Below the pieces are notes generated by a model that was not told where the DNA came from, made no database searches, and saw nothing but the letters and a program-made list of their open reading frames with translations. From an uncultured Allobaculum sp. (lineage in GTDB: Bacteria > Bacillota_I > Bacilli_A > Erysipelotrichales > Erysipelotrichaceae), in NCBI GenBank assembly GCA_910579655.1, contig CAJTVE010000083.1, forward strand, positions 1-10,651: a stretch of 10,651 nt of DNA, given 5' to 3'. Made by a program: the position numbers and the translations under genes. Position 1 is the stretch's first letter. Every line of letters begins with the position of its first letter. This document shows positions 1 through 5,973 of this stretch, piece by piece.

Positions 1-394
1 CAGACAACAGCCGAAGCTGTCCTGTCAAGCAACAGGGGTGTATTTCAACCCCCATGGCTTGCCATGGGGTCAGTGAGCACATGGTCTTCGACATTCCTGC
101 GCGTGTTTTTTCGCTTCTGGTCAGAATCCTTCATCGAATGGAAGCGTCCTGGATTCAGGAAGATGAAAATCGTTTCAGGCTTCGCTACCATTGTAGGCAT
201 TTTCAATGCGTCTTTGCGTAAGGAAAACCCACATTTCAAGAATGTCAGATTGGCCTGAATTCTTCGTAAATCCGGCCGGAATTGCTTGGAAATCCTTTCG
301 AAAATTCATGGCTGGATTTTCGAATTGTCTGTCACAGAACAGAAATCACGTCCGGTTTCTTTAAATTTTATTTTTAGGCTGCAGCCATCCAATC
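1..394. other. Gene-free stretch downstream of murC
   Basis: No convincing coding region: both strands carry a 64-codon open frame here (45-239 minus, 64-258 plus), but neither has a Shine-Dalgarno or recognisable protein. I also see no clear intrinsic terminator for murC; no GC-rich hairpin is followed by a U-run on the minus strand. What is visible is a perfect 8-bp hairpin (50-57 with 62-69, four-base loop), a 5-bp hairpin at 197-209, the self-complementary TCCGGCCGGA around 271-280, and an AT-rich 7-bp inverted repeat (299-305 with 316-322). The murC transcript may therefore run beyond the window edge or end by another mechanism. Confidence 0.6.
50..69. repeat. Perfect 8-bp inverted repeat (hairpin)
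   Basis: CCCCATGG (50-57) and CCATGGGG (62-69) are exact reverse complements separated by four bases. No U-run follows on either strand, so it is not a standard intrinsic terminator. The same run of four Gs in the minus-strand RNA (from 50-53) could instead pair with CCCC from 35-38, giving two mutually exclusive hairpins. Function unknown. Confidence 0.45.
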
Positions 395-1714
395 TCAGCC
401 TTCAAAATTCAGTCTTTGCTTGAGCAGGTCTTTGAGCAGGTAGATATTCTTGCTGGACATAAACAGATAAACTGCCGGGCCGGCCTTTTCAAGAATTTCA
501 GCACTGGCCTGATCAATCTCCAGCAGGCGGCCGTTGGTCAGTCTGTCGAGCAGATCCTGAATGGTCACCGTGATGGTTTCATCTTCACGCTTGGCATTGG
601 CATCAAAATCAAGGATAAAACTTTCGTCGGCTTCATTTAAGGAAGAAGCAAACCGATCCAGGAAGAACTGCAGCCGGGAATAACGGTCTGGTTTGTACAG
701 AGCAACGACTTTCTTGCCTGGGAAACGTTTGCGGGCCGAACGGATCATCTGCGAGATGGCCGTTGGATGGTGAGCATAGTCATCAATCAAAACCGAGTCT
801 TTGACTTTTTCAATGACAAACCGGCGGGCAATCCCCTGGAAGTCTGCAATCTGGCGGGCAATTTCGTCAGCGGGCATGCCCAGTTCGTGAGCCAGGGCAA
901 AGGCGCCTAAAGAATCCCAGACAAAAGGCAGGCCGGATTCATGCAAAACAAGGTGAGCGATAATTTCGCCATCTTTTTTCACATCCAGTTCAGACCCATT
1001 TTCGTTTTCAACCAGGTTCACCCCCTGATAGTCATTTTCCTCTTCCAGACCATAGGTGGTAACAGGAACCGGGTAATGGAGATCTTTGAGATAAGGGTCA
1101 TCACCAAAGATCACAGCGCGTTTTTTGATCTGGTTAGCAAAGCTCTGGAAGGCGGAGATGTAATCATCAAGATCTTTGTAGTAGTCGACGTGATCAAGTT
1201 CGATGTTGGTAATCAGCGCGTAATCCGGATGATAAGCCAGAAAATGGCGCTTGAACTCACAGGACTCCAGAACAAAATATTCAGCATCTGCCGGCATATG
1301 GCCATGACCATCGCCAATCAGATAGCCAGCTGGTTTCCAGGCTTCCAGAATATGAGCCAGAAGGCCGGTTGTGGTGGATTTTCCATGACAGCCGGCTACA
1401 CAGATCGATTCATAGTCTTCAAGCAGGCGGCCAAGGTATTCGTTATACCAGTAGACCGTGACATCATCCATCTGTAAAGCGCGCTCAATTTCCGGATGAT
1501 CTTTCGAGAAAGCCAGACCGGCGATAACGGTATCGCCAGGCTGGATATTGTCGGCATCAAACGGAAGAATTTCAATTCCCCGCTCTTTTAAGCCATCTTC
1601 AGTAAATACATATTTCGTAATGTCGGAACCACAAACATCATGGCCAAGTTCATGCAGGATTTCTGCTAAAGCGGCCATGCCGGTTCCTTTAATTCCGGTA
1701 AAGAAAACTCTCAT
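395..1714 (-). CDS. murC: UDP-N-acetylmuramate--L-alanine ligase (MurC)
   Basis: Cytoplasmic Mur ligase that uses ATP to join L-alanine to UDP-MurNAc, the first amino acid step of the peptidoglycan stem peptide. At 439 residues it matches the Bacillus-type enzyme (about 430). Visible motifs are an N-terminal Rossmann-like UDP-binding loop GIKGTGM (7-13); an ATP P-loop GCHGKSTTTG (108-117); the central ESCEFKRHFLAY (150-161) followed by TNIELDHVDYY (169-179) with the Mur-ligase Asn and His; and the C-terminal ligase-domain signature DDYAHHPT (311-318). Position 109 is Cys where the family normally has Thr (GTHGKT); the P-loop Lys112 is intact. ATG is preceded by AAGGAAG about nine bases away and overlaps the upstream stop codon by one base (TAATG), so translation is probably coupled. 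It is the last gene of the pepV-trmB-trx-disordered protein-murC operon. Assignment is firm. Confidence 0.96.
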   Translation of the reverse strand: MRVFFTGIKGTGMAALAEILHELGHDVCGSDITKYVFTEDGLKERGIEILPFDADNIQPGDTVIAGLAFSKDHPEIERALQMDDVTVYWYNEYLGRLLEDYESICVAGCHGKSTTTGLLAHILEAWKPAGYLIGDGHGHMPADAEYFVLESCEFKRHFLAYHPDYALITNIELDHVDYYKDLDDYISAFQSFANQIKKRAVIFGDDPYLKDLHYPVPVTTYGLEEENDYQGVNLVENENGSELDVKKDGEIIAHLVLHESGLPFVWDSLGAFALAHELGMPADEIARQIADFQGIARRFVIEKVKDSVLIDDYAHHPTAISQMIRSARKRFPGKKVVALYKPDRYSRLQFFLDRFASSLNEADESFILDFDANAKREDETITVTIQDLLDRLTNGRLLEIDQASAEILEKAGPAVYLFMSSKNIYLLKDLLKQRLNFEG

Positions 1715-2796
1715 TATTTTTTGCTTCCTTTTTTCGCTTGTTCTTCCAGGACTGGTTCTAACAACTCAGCCCGGCTTGCACCGGCCCGATTTTTAGGGGT
1801 GCTCCCGCGTGAGAGATAGCTGCCAAGATCCGCTGTAAAAGCTGGCTTATTTGGCTTGTAGCTGACGCTGCTGGAAGCCGGACGGGCCGGGGCAGTCTTC
1901 TCTGCTTTTGAAGCAGGTCTGGCTTCTTTGGCTTCTGGTGCTGTAGTTTCAGCAGCCACTGGTACGACAGATGGTGTTTCAGTGGCCGGGGCAGCTTCTA
2001 AAGCTGGAGCAGCTTCGGCTTCTTGGTCAGGTTTGGCCGGGATTTCTTCTTTGCTTTCGGCATCGATGGCCTTTTCAAGAGCAGAATAACGCTCTGGCTG
2101 TTTATTGCGCGGTGCAGCTTTTTTTCCTTTCGAGGATGCCATGCCAAGTGATTTAGCAGCCTGAACCGGCTGGATTTTCTTTTTCTTGTTGGCGGGTACT
2201 GTCATCGTTCCATAGATTGGGGAGATGATTTCAACCATTTCTGTTGCATCCACAGGTTTTGGCAGATCAACCGCATTGTGCACCGCTTCCGGAATAATCT
2301 CCTCTTCCGCAAAGGTTCCGTAAATGGGCGAAATTACATTGGAGAAATCCTGACGGCCATAATTCGGCTGTGGTCGGTTCGCTGCGCGGCGCACGTTGCC
2401 GGCTGGTCTGGATTTTGGCGTTTCTTCCACCATCGCTTCATCAATTCGTGATAAGAAGCTGCTGGATTGTTCAGGCGTGCCAGGATTTACCTGTGGAGTG
2501 GTATAGAGTTCTTCAGCCGAATATAAAGAAGCGGCTGTTGAGACTGCCTGTGGATTTTGTGCATAAGGGTTGGTTGTTGGATAGACTGGAGCACTCTGGG
2601 CAGACTGTGGGGCTGGTGCAGACTGAGAAGCGGGTACTGCTTCTGGCTCAGAAGCAGATATGGAGGCTGCTTCTTCTTTTTTATGGAAAAAACTGCGTTT
2701 GGGTTCGTTCTGGACGACTTCCTCTTCTTCTTCGTAATCGTCTTCATCTTCTACGGTTTCATAGAGAAATGACTTCATCATATCTTTAAAGCCCAT
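1714..2796 (-). CDS. Intrinsically disordered acidic/Ala-Pro-rich protein with duplicated ISPIYGT motif
   Basis: I do not recognise a catalytic domain in these 360 residues. The N-terminus is a short possibly amphipathic segment (1-12) followed by a very acidic block (D16-E26, six of these Glu) and a basic patch. The middle is Ser/Ala/Gln/Pro-rich. Residues 250-310 are an Ala/Pro/Glu low-complexity stretch, and the end (350-360) is Lys-rich. Two copies of [VI]-I-S-P-I-Y-G-T occur at 154-161 and 190-197, 36 residues apart; a small conserved-looking patch F-T-A-D-L-G-S-Y-L follows at 320-328. No transmembrane helix or signal peptide is visible. A near-consensus SD (AAAGGAGGTG) sits seven bases before the ATG, inside the last codons of the thioredoxin gene. 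In Bacillus subtilis the SftA DNA translocase lies between ytpP and murC. This could be a counterpart of its disordered N-terminal part without the motor domain, or a SepF/divisome-like adaptor; both are inference from position and composition. Confidence 0.85.
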   Translation of the reverse strand: MGFKDMMKSFLYETVEDEDDYEEEEEVVQNEPKRSFFHKKEEAASISASEPEAVPASQSAPAPQSAQSAPVYPTTNPYAQNPQAVSTAASLYSAEELYTTPQVNPGTPEQSSSFLSRIDEAMVEETPKSRPAGNVRRAANRPQPNYGRQDFSNVISPIYGTFAEEEIIPEAVHNAVDLPKPVDATEMVEIISPIYGTMTVPANKKKKIQPVQAAKSLGMASSKGKKAAPRNKQPERYSALEKAIDAESKEEIPAKPDQEAEAAPALEAAPATETPSVVPVAAETTAPEAKEARPASKAEKTAPARPASSSVSYKPNKPAFTADLGSYLSRGSTPKNRAGASRAELLEPVLEEQAKKGSKK

Positions 2797-2799
2797 GCG

Positions 2800-3123
2800 T
2801 TACACCTCCTTTACTGAATTTAAGAACTGCTGAATTTCCTGAGGGGTTTTGCGCAGTTTCGAGACAAAACGACCCAATTCTTTTCCGCCTTTGAAAACGG
2901 TGAAAGATGGAATGCCAAGGATCTCCTGATCGATTGCTTCATCAAGCAGCTCGTCACGGTCTAGTTTATAGAAATCAAAGTCAGGGTTGTCTTTTTCAAT
3001 CTGATCTAAGAAGGGGTACAGATAGACACAGTCTGGACACCAGCTGGCTGTCCATAAGAAGACGACTGGTCGGTCCGACTGCTTGAGGGAATTGACTTCT
3101 TCAGGGGTATGAATCTGTTTCAT
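2800..3123 (-). CDS. Thioredoxin-family protein, YtpP-like
   Basis: A single short thioredoxin fold, 107 residues from the ATG at 3123. The redox motif W-C-P-D-C is at 28-32 (Cys29 and Cys32) and the cis-proline loop G-I-P-S-F at 70-74. Length and position next to trmB and murC resemble B. subtilis YtpP. It has no signal peptide or membrane anchor, so it should act in the cytoplasm as a thiol-disulphide reductase; its partner is unknown. The Pro-Asp between the cysteines differs from the Gly-Pro of classical TrxA, so it may have a specialised substrate. An in-frame GTG at 3135 would add four residues; neither start has a strong SD, and I prefer the ATG because it matches family length. The stop lies three bases before the next ATG, and its last codons encode that gene's ribosome-binding site. 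Confidence 0.9.
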   Translation of the reverse strand: MKQIHTPEEVNSLKQSDRPVVFLWTASWCPDCVYLYPFLDQIEKDNPDFDFYKLDRDELLDEAIDQEILGIPSFTVFKGGKELGRFVSKLRKTPQEIQQFLNSVKEV

Positions 3124-3164
3124 AATATTTATCACTTTCTTAAATTGCTTTCCGGATTACCGGT

Positions 3165-3803
3165 TCACTTATGGCCATTGTTCCAGACTGAACGATAGAT
3201 TGGTTTGCCCTGAGAGACAAACTTCTGTTCATATTCGGTTAATGGATCTTCGGGATGTTCTTCTCTTCGAAAATCCACACTGATTTCTTCCATTTCAAAT
3301 CCGGCTGCCAGAAAAGCCAGGGTTGAATATTCAAACAGGGACGGATTATCGGTTTTCATCACGATCTGACCATTGGAGCTGAGCAGATCATGATACTGCT
3401 TCAAAAAGGCAGGGGCTGTAAGTCTGCGTTTGGCATTGCGCTTTTTGGGCCATGGATCGGAAAAATTCAGATGGATGACATCCACTTCCCCTGGCTTGAA
3501 CCACTGGTCCAGTTCGGCACCATCGCCATAAATCAGTGACAGATTACCAAGAGCGGCTTCATCAAATTTCTTGGCAGCCAGACCGGCAGCACTTTCGTTT
3601 TTTTCTACAGCCGCAAACGTGTCTTCCGGATACAGAGCAGCCATCGAGGCGGAATAGCCGCCTTTGCCGCATCCGATTTCAAGGTGCAGCCTGCCTTGTG
3701 GCTGGTCCTCTTTCCAGCGGCCGATTTTTTCAGCTGGTTCAAACACCCGGGAGGCACTCTGGCTCAGATACTCTGCCGCCCAGGGAATGCGACGCATTCT
3801 CAT
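3165..3803 (-). CDS. trmB: tRNA (guanine-N7-)-methyltransferase TrmB
   Basis: Methylates N7 of G46 in the variable loop of tRNAs using S-adenosylmethionine. The 212-residue length is normal for the family. Motifs in order are the SAM-binding loop L-E-I-G-C-G-K-G-G-Y (41-50); the acidic end of the second beta strand around E67; the family signature S-D-P-W-P-K-K-R-N-A-K-R-R-L (115-128); T-D-N (151-153); and the C-terminal T-E-Y-E-Q-K-F (189-195), with I-Y-R at 202-204. The ATG overlaps the pepV stop by four bases (ATGA), so initiation is probably by translational coupling. A second in-frame ATG two codons later is also possible. Assignment is firm from the SDPWPK and TEYE-x-KF motifs. Confidence 0.96.
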   Translation of the reverse strand: MRMRRIPWAAEYLSQSASRVFEPAEKIGRWKEDQPQGRLHLEIGCGKGGYSASMAALYPEDTFAAVEKNESAAGLAAKKFDEAALGNLSLIYGDGAELDQWFKPGEVDVIHLNFSDPWPKKRNAKRRLTAPAFLKQYHDLLSSNGQIVMKTDNPSLFEYSTLAFLAAGFEMEEISVDFRREEHPEDPLTEYEQKFVSQGKPIYRSVWNNGHK

Positions 3804-5188
3804 TCGTTGGCCAGCCTTACGATCGCATCCGCATAAATGGCGATCGCTTCTTTTAAGGCATCCACACTGATGCCTTCATCAGCTTCGTGGCATCCACCAA
3901 CGTGAACACCCTTTGGAGGTCTTACCCATGGCTTTTCAGGGCCAAAGGCAACAAAGTTGTCAAACATCTTGGCATAGGTGCCGCCGCCGATGGTAATGGC
4001 TGGAGAGAACGTATCGCCAGAGTATTTCGCATAAGAAGCCATCAGGTCTTTGACCAGTTTGGAATTTGGATCGACAAATAACGGCTTGCCGGCATAAACA
4101 ATCGCTGGTTTTACATCCCTGGCAAAATCTGTGCAGGCTTCTTCAAATCCTTTGAGAATCTTTTCTGGTTCGGTATCGTTTGGATATCGAATGTCAATCA
4201 GGACATGGGCATGACCGTCATGAATCGTGATGATTCCAGGGTTCATCGTTAAAAAGCCCATGTAGACACCATTGACATCAATGCCTTCTGGAACACCCTT
4301 CCAGTCTTTGAGCAGTTCATACAACTCGCCGGCCAGTTTATCGTGATACGCATTGGCAATGTAGTTGAGCAGAAGAACACCGGAGTTGATGCCCATGTAT
4401 GGCAAGGAACCATGAGCGGCTTTGCCTTCGGCATACAGATGCACTTTGCCATCTTCTACCCAGCCGCGGCCTTTCAGACCATTGGTCTTTAAGAAGAAGC
4501 TGTACAGATTTTCATCAAACTGATCTGTATTCAAAATGGCATCCGCTTTGGCAATCACAATATTGGGTCTGGTGCCGGCCTGGAAGTCTTCGATGATGGA
4601 AGGCTGGTCGGAATCAAGAGTGATATGCAGGTTGCCCTTTTCACCATAGATGACTGGGAATTCAGCATCTGGAGTAAAGCCCATTGTTGGAATTGGACCG
4701 GTCTTGACGTATTCCTGAATTCCACCCATGCCGCTTTCTTCATCCGTACCGGCAATCAGCATGACTTTGCGTTTTAAAGGAACGTTGAGATCCTTTAACA
4801 TCTTCATCGCATAGTAACCAGCCAGAAATGGCCCTTTATCATCCAGAACACCGCGGCCGTACAGATAGCCCTGATCTTCGGTAACCGCAAGCGGATTTTT
4901 CGTCCAGCCATCTCCAAGAGGAACAACATCCAGATGGCCTAAAATTCCAACACTCTCCTGGCCATCACCCAAGGTAATCAGGCCTGCATAGCCATCGTAG
5001 TTTTTCGTTTCAAAGCCGTCTCGTTTACCCATTTCAAGCATCGTTTCCAGCGCTTTGGCCACATTAGGACCAAATGGCGCATTGGGCGCAGCATGTTCAA
5101 CATCGCGGGTAGATTCGATTGAAACCAGATCATTGAGATCTTTTATATATTGATCAAAGTATTCATCAGTAAGTTTTCTAAAATCCAT
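3800..5188 (-). CDS. pepV: Dipeptidase PepV (M20 family metallopeptidase)
   Basis: Cytoplasmic zinc dipeptidase of the M20/PepV family that cleaves a broad range of dipeptides taken up or produced during protein turnover; 462 residues, typical length. Visible elements are H-L-D-V-V-P at 85-90 (first zinc ligand His85 and Asp87), G-R-G-V-L-D-D-K-G at 111-119 (bridging Asp116), the catalytic/ligand pair E-E at 150-151, D174 in P-D-A-E-F, the lid-domain A-A-H-G-S-L-P at 257-263, and a C-terminal H434 in G-G-C-H-E-A-D-E. These match by order the ligands known from Lactobacillus PepV. The start at M-D-F fits homologues, but the ATG has no SD within 15 bases: the strong AAAGGAGG is 57 bases upstream and abuts an out-of-frame ATG. 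First gene of the five-gene operon; a pepV name rather than generic M20 is supported by length and the intact lid. Confidence 0.93.
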   Translation of the reverse strand: MDFRKLTDEYFDQYIKDLNDLVSIESTRDVEHAAPNAPFGPNVAKALETMLEMGKRDGFETKNYDGYAGLITLGDGQESVGILGHLDVVPLGDGWTKNPLAVTEDQGYLYGRGVLDDKGPFLAGYYAMKMLKDLNVPLKRKVMLIAGTDEESGMGGIQEYVKTGPIPTMGFTPDAEFPVIYGEKGNLHITLDSDQPSIIEDFQAGTRPNIVIAKADAILNTDQFDENLYSFFLKTNGLKGRGWVEDGKVHLYAEGKAAHGSLPYMGINSGVLLLNYIANAYHDKLAGELYELLKDWKGVPEGIDVNGVYMGFLTMNPGIITIHDGHAHVLIDIRYPNDTEPEKILKGFEEACTDFARDVKPAIVYAGKPLFVDPNSKLVKDLMASYAKYSGDTFSPAITIGGGTYAKMFDNFVAFGPEKPWVRPPKGVHVGGCHEADEGISVDALKEAIAIYADAIVRLANE

Positions 5189-5244
5189 TGTCGTTGCGCA
5201 GGGATCCCCACAAACTGAAACACAGCCAGGGGGAAATGGCGCAT
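5143..5244 (-). CDS. Possible 33-codon upstream ORF overlapping the pepV start
   Basis: An ATG at 5244-5242 lies one base after a consensus Shine-Dalgarno (AAAGGAGG, 5253-5246). It opens a 33-codon frame that stops with TAA at 5145-5143, 43 to 45 bases inside pepV in the +1 frame. The peptide (start M-R-H-F-P-L-A-V-F) resembles nothing I recognise. A one-base SD-to-ATG gap is too short for efficient initiation, so translation is doubtful. The arrangement matters because pepV itself has no good SD, and ribosomes terminating just inside pepV could help or hinder its initiation. Confidence 0.25.
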   Translation of the reverse strand: MRHFPLAVFQFVGIPAQRQWILENLLMNTLINI

Positions 5245-5256
5245 GCCTCCTTTCAG
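5215..5256 (-). promoter_or_regulatory. pepV leader: Shine-Dalgarno within a potential stem-loop
   Basis: In the minus-strand RNA the sequence CTGAAA (5256-5251), whose final A begins the SD AAAGGAGG (5253-5246), is exactly complementary to TTTCAG (5220-5215). Inside this, GCCA (5240-5237) can pair with TGGC (5228-5225). Alternatively AGGAGG can pair with CCCCCT (5233-5228) apart from one A-C mismatch, which would hide the SD. This looks like a small cis-acting translational control element for the pepV operon, but no ligand or protein is indicated. Confidence 0.35.
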
Positions 5257-5310
5257 CTTTATTTCGGATCCAGAACCTGTTTTAAGCGTTCCGATTCTTT
5301 GTATTCTTTC

Positions 5311-5338
5311 TTTATCCTTTATGCTTTTTCATTGTCCG
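5311..5338 (-). promoter_or_regulatory. Weak candidate sigma-A promoter for the pepV operon
   Basis: CGGACA (5338-5333) and GATAAA (5316-5311) each match four of six consensus bases with a 16-base spacer. They lie between the palindrome at 5339-5351 and the pepV SD. This is the best pair I found close to pepV, but it is weak; transcription could instead start farther upstream, for example at the extended -10 near 5577-5585. Confidence 0.2.
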
Positions 5339-5351
5339 GACTGATTCAGTC
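5339..5351. repeat. 13-base palindrome, operator-like
   Basis: GACTGATTCAGTC has perfect 6-base arms around a single central base. It directly abuts the candidate -35 of the pepV operon on its upstream side. The size and position would suit a dimeric repressor or activator site, but no regulator can be named. Confidence 0.35.
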
Positions 5352-5455
5352 TTCCATCTGGCCAGGGCCTTAAGCAAAGACAGTCAAAAGTCACTTCTCA
5401 GACCATTCATCTTTTTCGTTTCACCATTCAGGATAGTTTTTAATCTGACAGAAAA

Positions 5456-5557
5456 TCAGACGGGGCAGCCTGCAGCCCTCAGAAAACAGCCTTCAAGAAC
5501 TGTCTGCCGGTTTCTTCCTTCTGTAAAAAGGAAGAAACCCATTCCTAAAGCTTTCAT
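5456..5557 (-). CDS. Candidate 33-residue small protein or leader peptide
   Basis: ATG at 5557-5555, TGA at 5458-5456. It is preceded by AAGGAG (5567-5562) four bases before the ATG, and by TGATAGAAT (5585-5577), an extended -10 one mismatch from TATAAT, which would place the transcript start near 5570 and leave a leader of about 13 bases. The peptide begins M-K-A-L-G-M-G-F-F-L-F and ends C-F-L-R-A-A-G-C-P-V, with two cysteines in the last ten residues. I do not recognise it. Codons 7-16 encode a perfect 12-bp hairpin. The -35 region is poor (three of six at 18 bases). It may be a small gene, a leader peptide on a long pepV leader, or chance; an in-frame GTG at 5647 would give 63 codons but lacks an RBS. 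Confidence 0.3.
   Translation of the reverse strand: MKALGMGFFLFTEGRNRQTVLEGCFLRAAGCPV
5509..5539. repeat. Perfect 12-bp stem-loop
   Basis: Left arm 5509-5520 and right arm 5528-5539 are exact reverse complements (GGTTTCTTCCTT and its complement), with a 7-base loop. It is the longest uninterrupted hairpin stem I found in the window. No U-run follows on either strand, so it is not an ordinary intrinsic terminator. It lies inside codons 7-16 of the candidate small ORF. Confidence 0.6.
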
Positions 5558-5576
5558 TCTGCTCCTTAACAGAACT

Positions 5577-5585
5577 ATTCTATCA
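5577..5585 (-). promoter_or_regulatory. Candidate extended -10 promoter
   Basis: TGA followed by TAGAAT (five of six matches to TATAAT) gives a TGn extended -10. There is no good -35 (TTCAAG at 18 bases, three of six), which extended -10 promoters can tolerate. Predicted start is near 5570, just upstream of an AAGGAG and ATG. Confidence 0.35.
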
Positions 5586-5850
5586 CAAGCCAATCTTTCG
5601 CTTGAAAGCTCACCAACAAGAGCCCTAAAAAAGTCAAAAGAATTCACTTCTGGTTTCGCATTTGCAATAAAAAGTTTGAAAACAATCCGTTTTCGGCCAT
5701 ATCAGACTGCTCTTTCCAACCCACTTTTCAGCCAGAGTCATAAAGTTTCAAAATTCCGGTCAGACAGAAAGCTTACGCCAATCTCATCCGATGGCAAATT
5801 CTGGCAGAGAAATTCATTCATTTTCTACGAAAAAACTTCATACCGCGCGC

Positions 5851-5882
5851 ATGGATCAGTCATGAATCCATCACGAATCGTG
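5851..5882. repeat. Two adjacent inverted repeats
   Basis: ATGGAT (5851-5856) pairs with ATCCAT (5866-5871) around a 9-base loop, and immediately beside it CACGA-A-TCGTG (5872-5882) is an 11-base palindrome. They lie about 50 bases past the pnp terminator. No U-run is adjacent; role unknown. Confidence 0.35.
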
Positions 5883-5929
5883 GTCTGCCCTTGGCTGCGC
5901 TGCTCATCTGGCTGCTTGTTCGGATACGC

Positions 5930-5955
5930 AAAAAACCAGACATCGCTGCCTGGTT
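5930..5955 (-). terminator. Intrinsic terminator of pnp
   Basis: In the minus-strand RNA a 9-bp stem (5955-5947 with 5942-5934, one G-U pair) closes a GCGA tetraloop (GNRA type) and runs into six consecutive Us (5935-5930). It starts about 18 bases after the pnp stop codon. A textbook Rho-independent terminator that separates pnp from the pepV operon. Confidence 0.9.
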
Positions 5956-5973
5956 CAGATTTTCAATTCAGTT

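Larger units (their letters stand above)
5189..5929. other. Long intergenic region between the pnp terminator and pepV
   Basis: About 740 bases without an established gene. It contains, in transcription order, back-to-back inverted repeats at 5851-5882, a possible extended -10 promoter and 33-codon small ORF (5585-5456) with a strong 12-bp hairpin inside it, a short TCTGA/TCAGA hairpin near 5442-5460, a 13-base palindrome at 5339-5351, a weak promoter-like pair at 5338-5311, and the pepV leader. No T-box (no AGGGTGG-type motif), tRNA or known riboswitch was recognised by eye. Plus-strand frames here have no RBS and appear random. Confidence 0.6.

Noticed and set aside
190..200. 11-base sequence ATTGTAGGCAT also found at 9855-9865
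   Set aside because: Several 11-base repeats are expected by chance in a window this size, and only one copy sits in a plausible promoter context.
45..258. Overlapping 64-codon frames on both strands downstream of murC
   Set aside because: Neither has an SD or protein-like conservation signals, and equal length on both strands suggests chance.
941..1477. 178-codon open frame on the plus strand
   Set aside because: Lies antisense within murC, lacks an RBS and reads like the hydrophobic complement of a conserved gene.
2370..2789. 139-codon plus-strand frame opposite the disordered protein
   Set aside because: Arises from the biased Ala/Pro/Glu codons of the real gene; no RBS.
5189..5929. T-box, riboswitch or tRNA in the gap before pepV
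   Set aside because: No T-box AGGGTGG core, no cloverleaf and no recognisable riboswitch consensus was seen.
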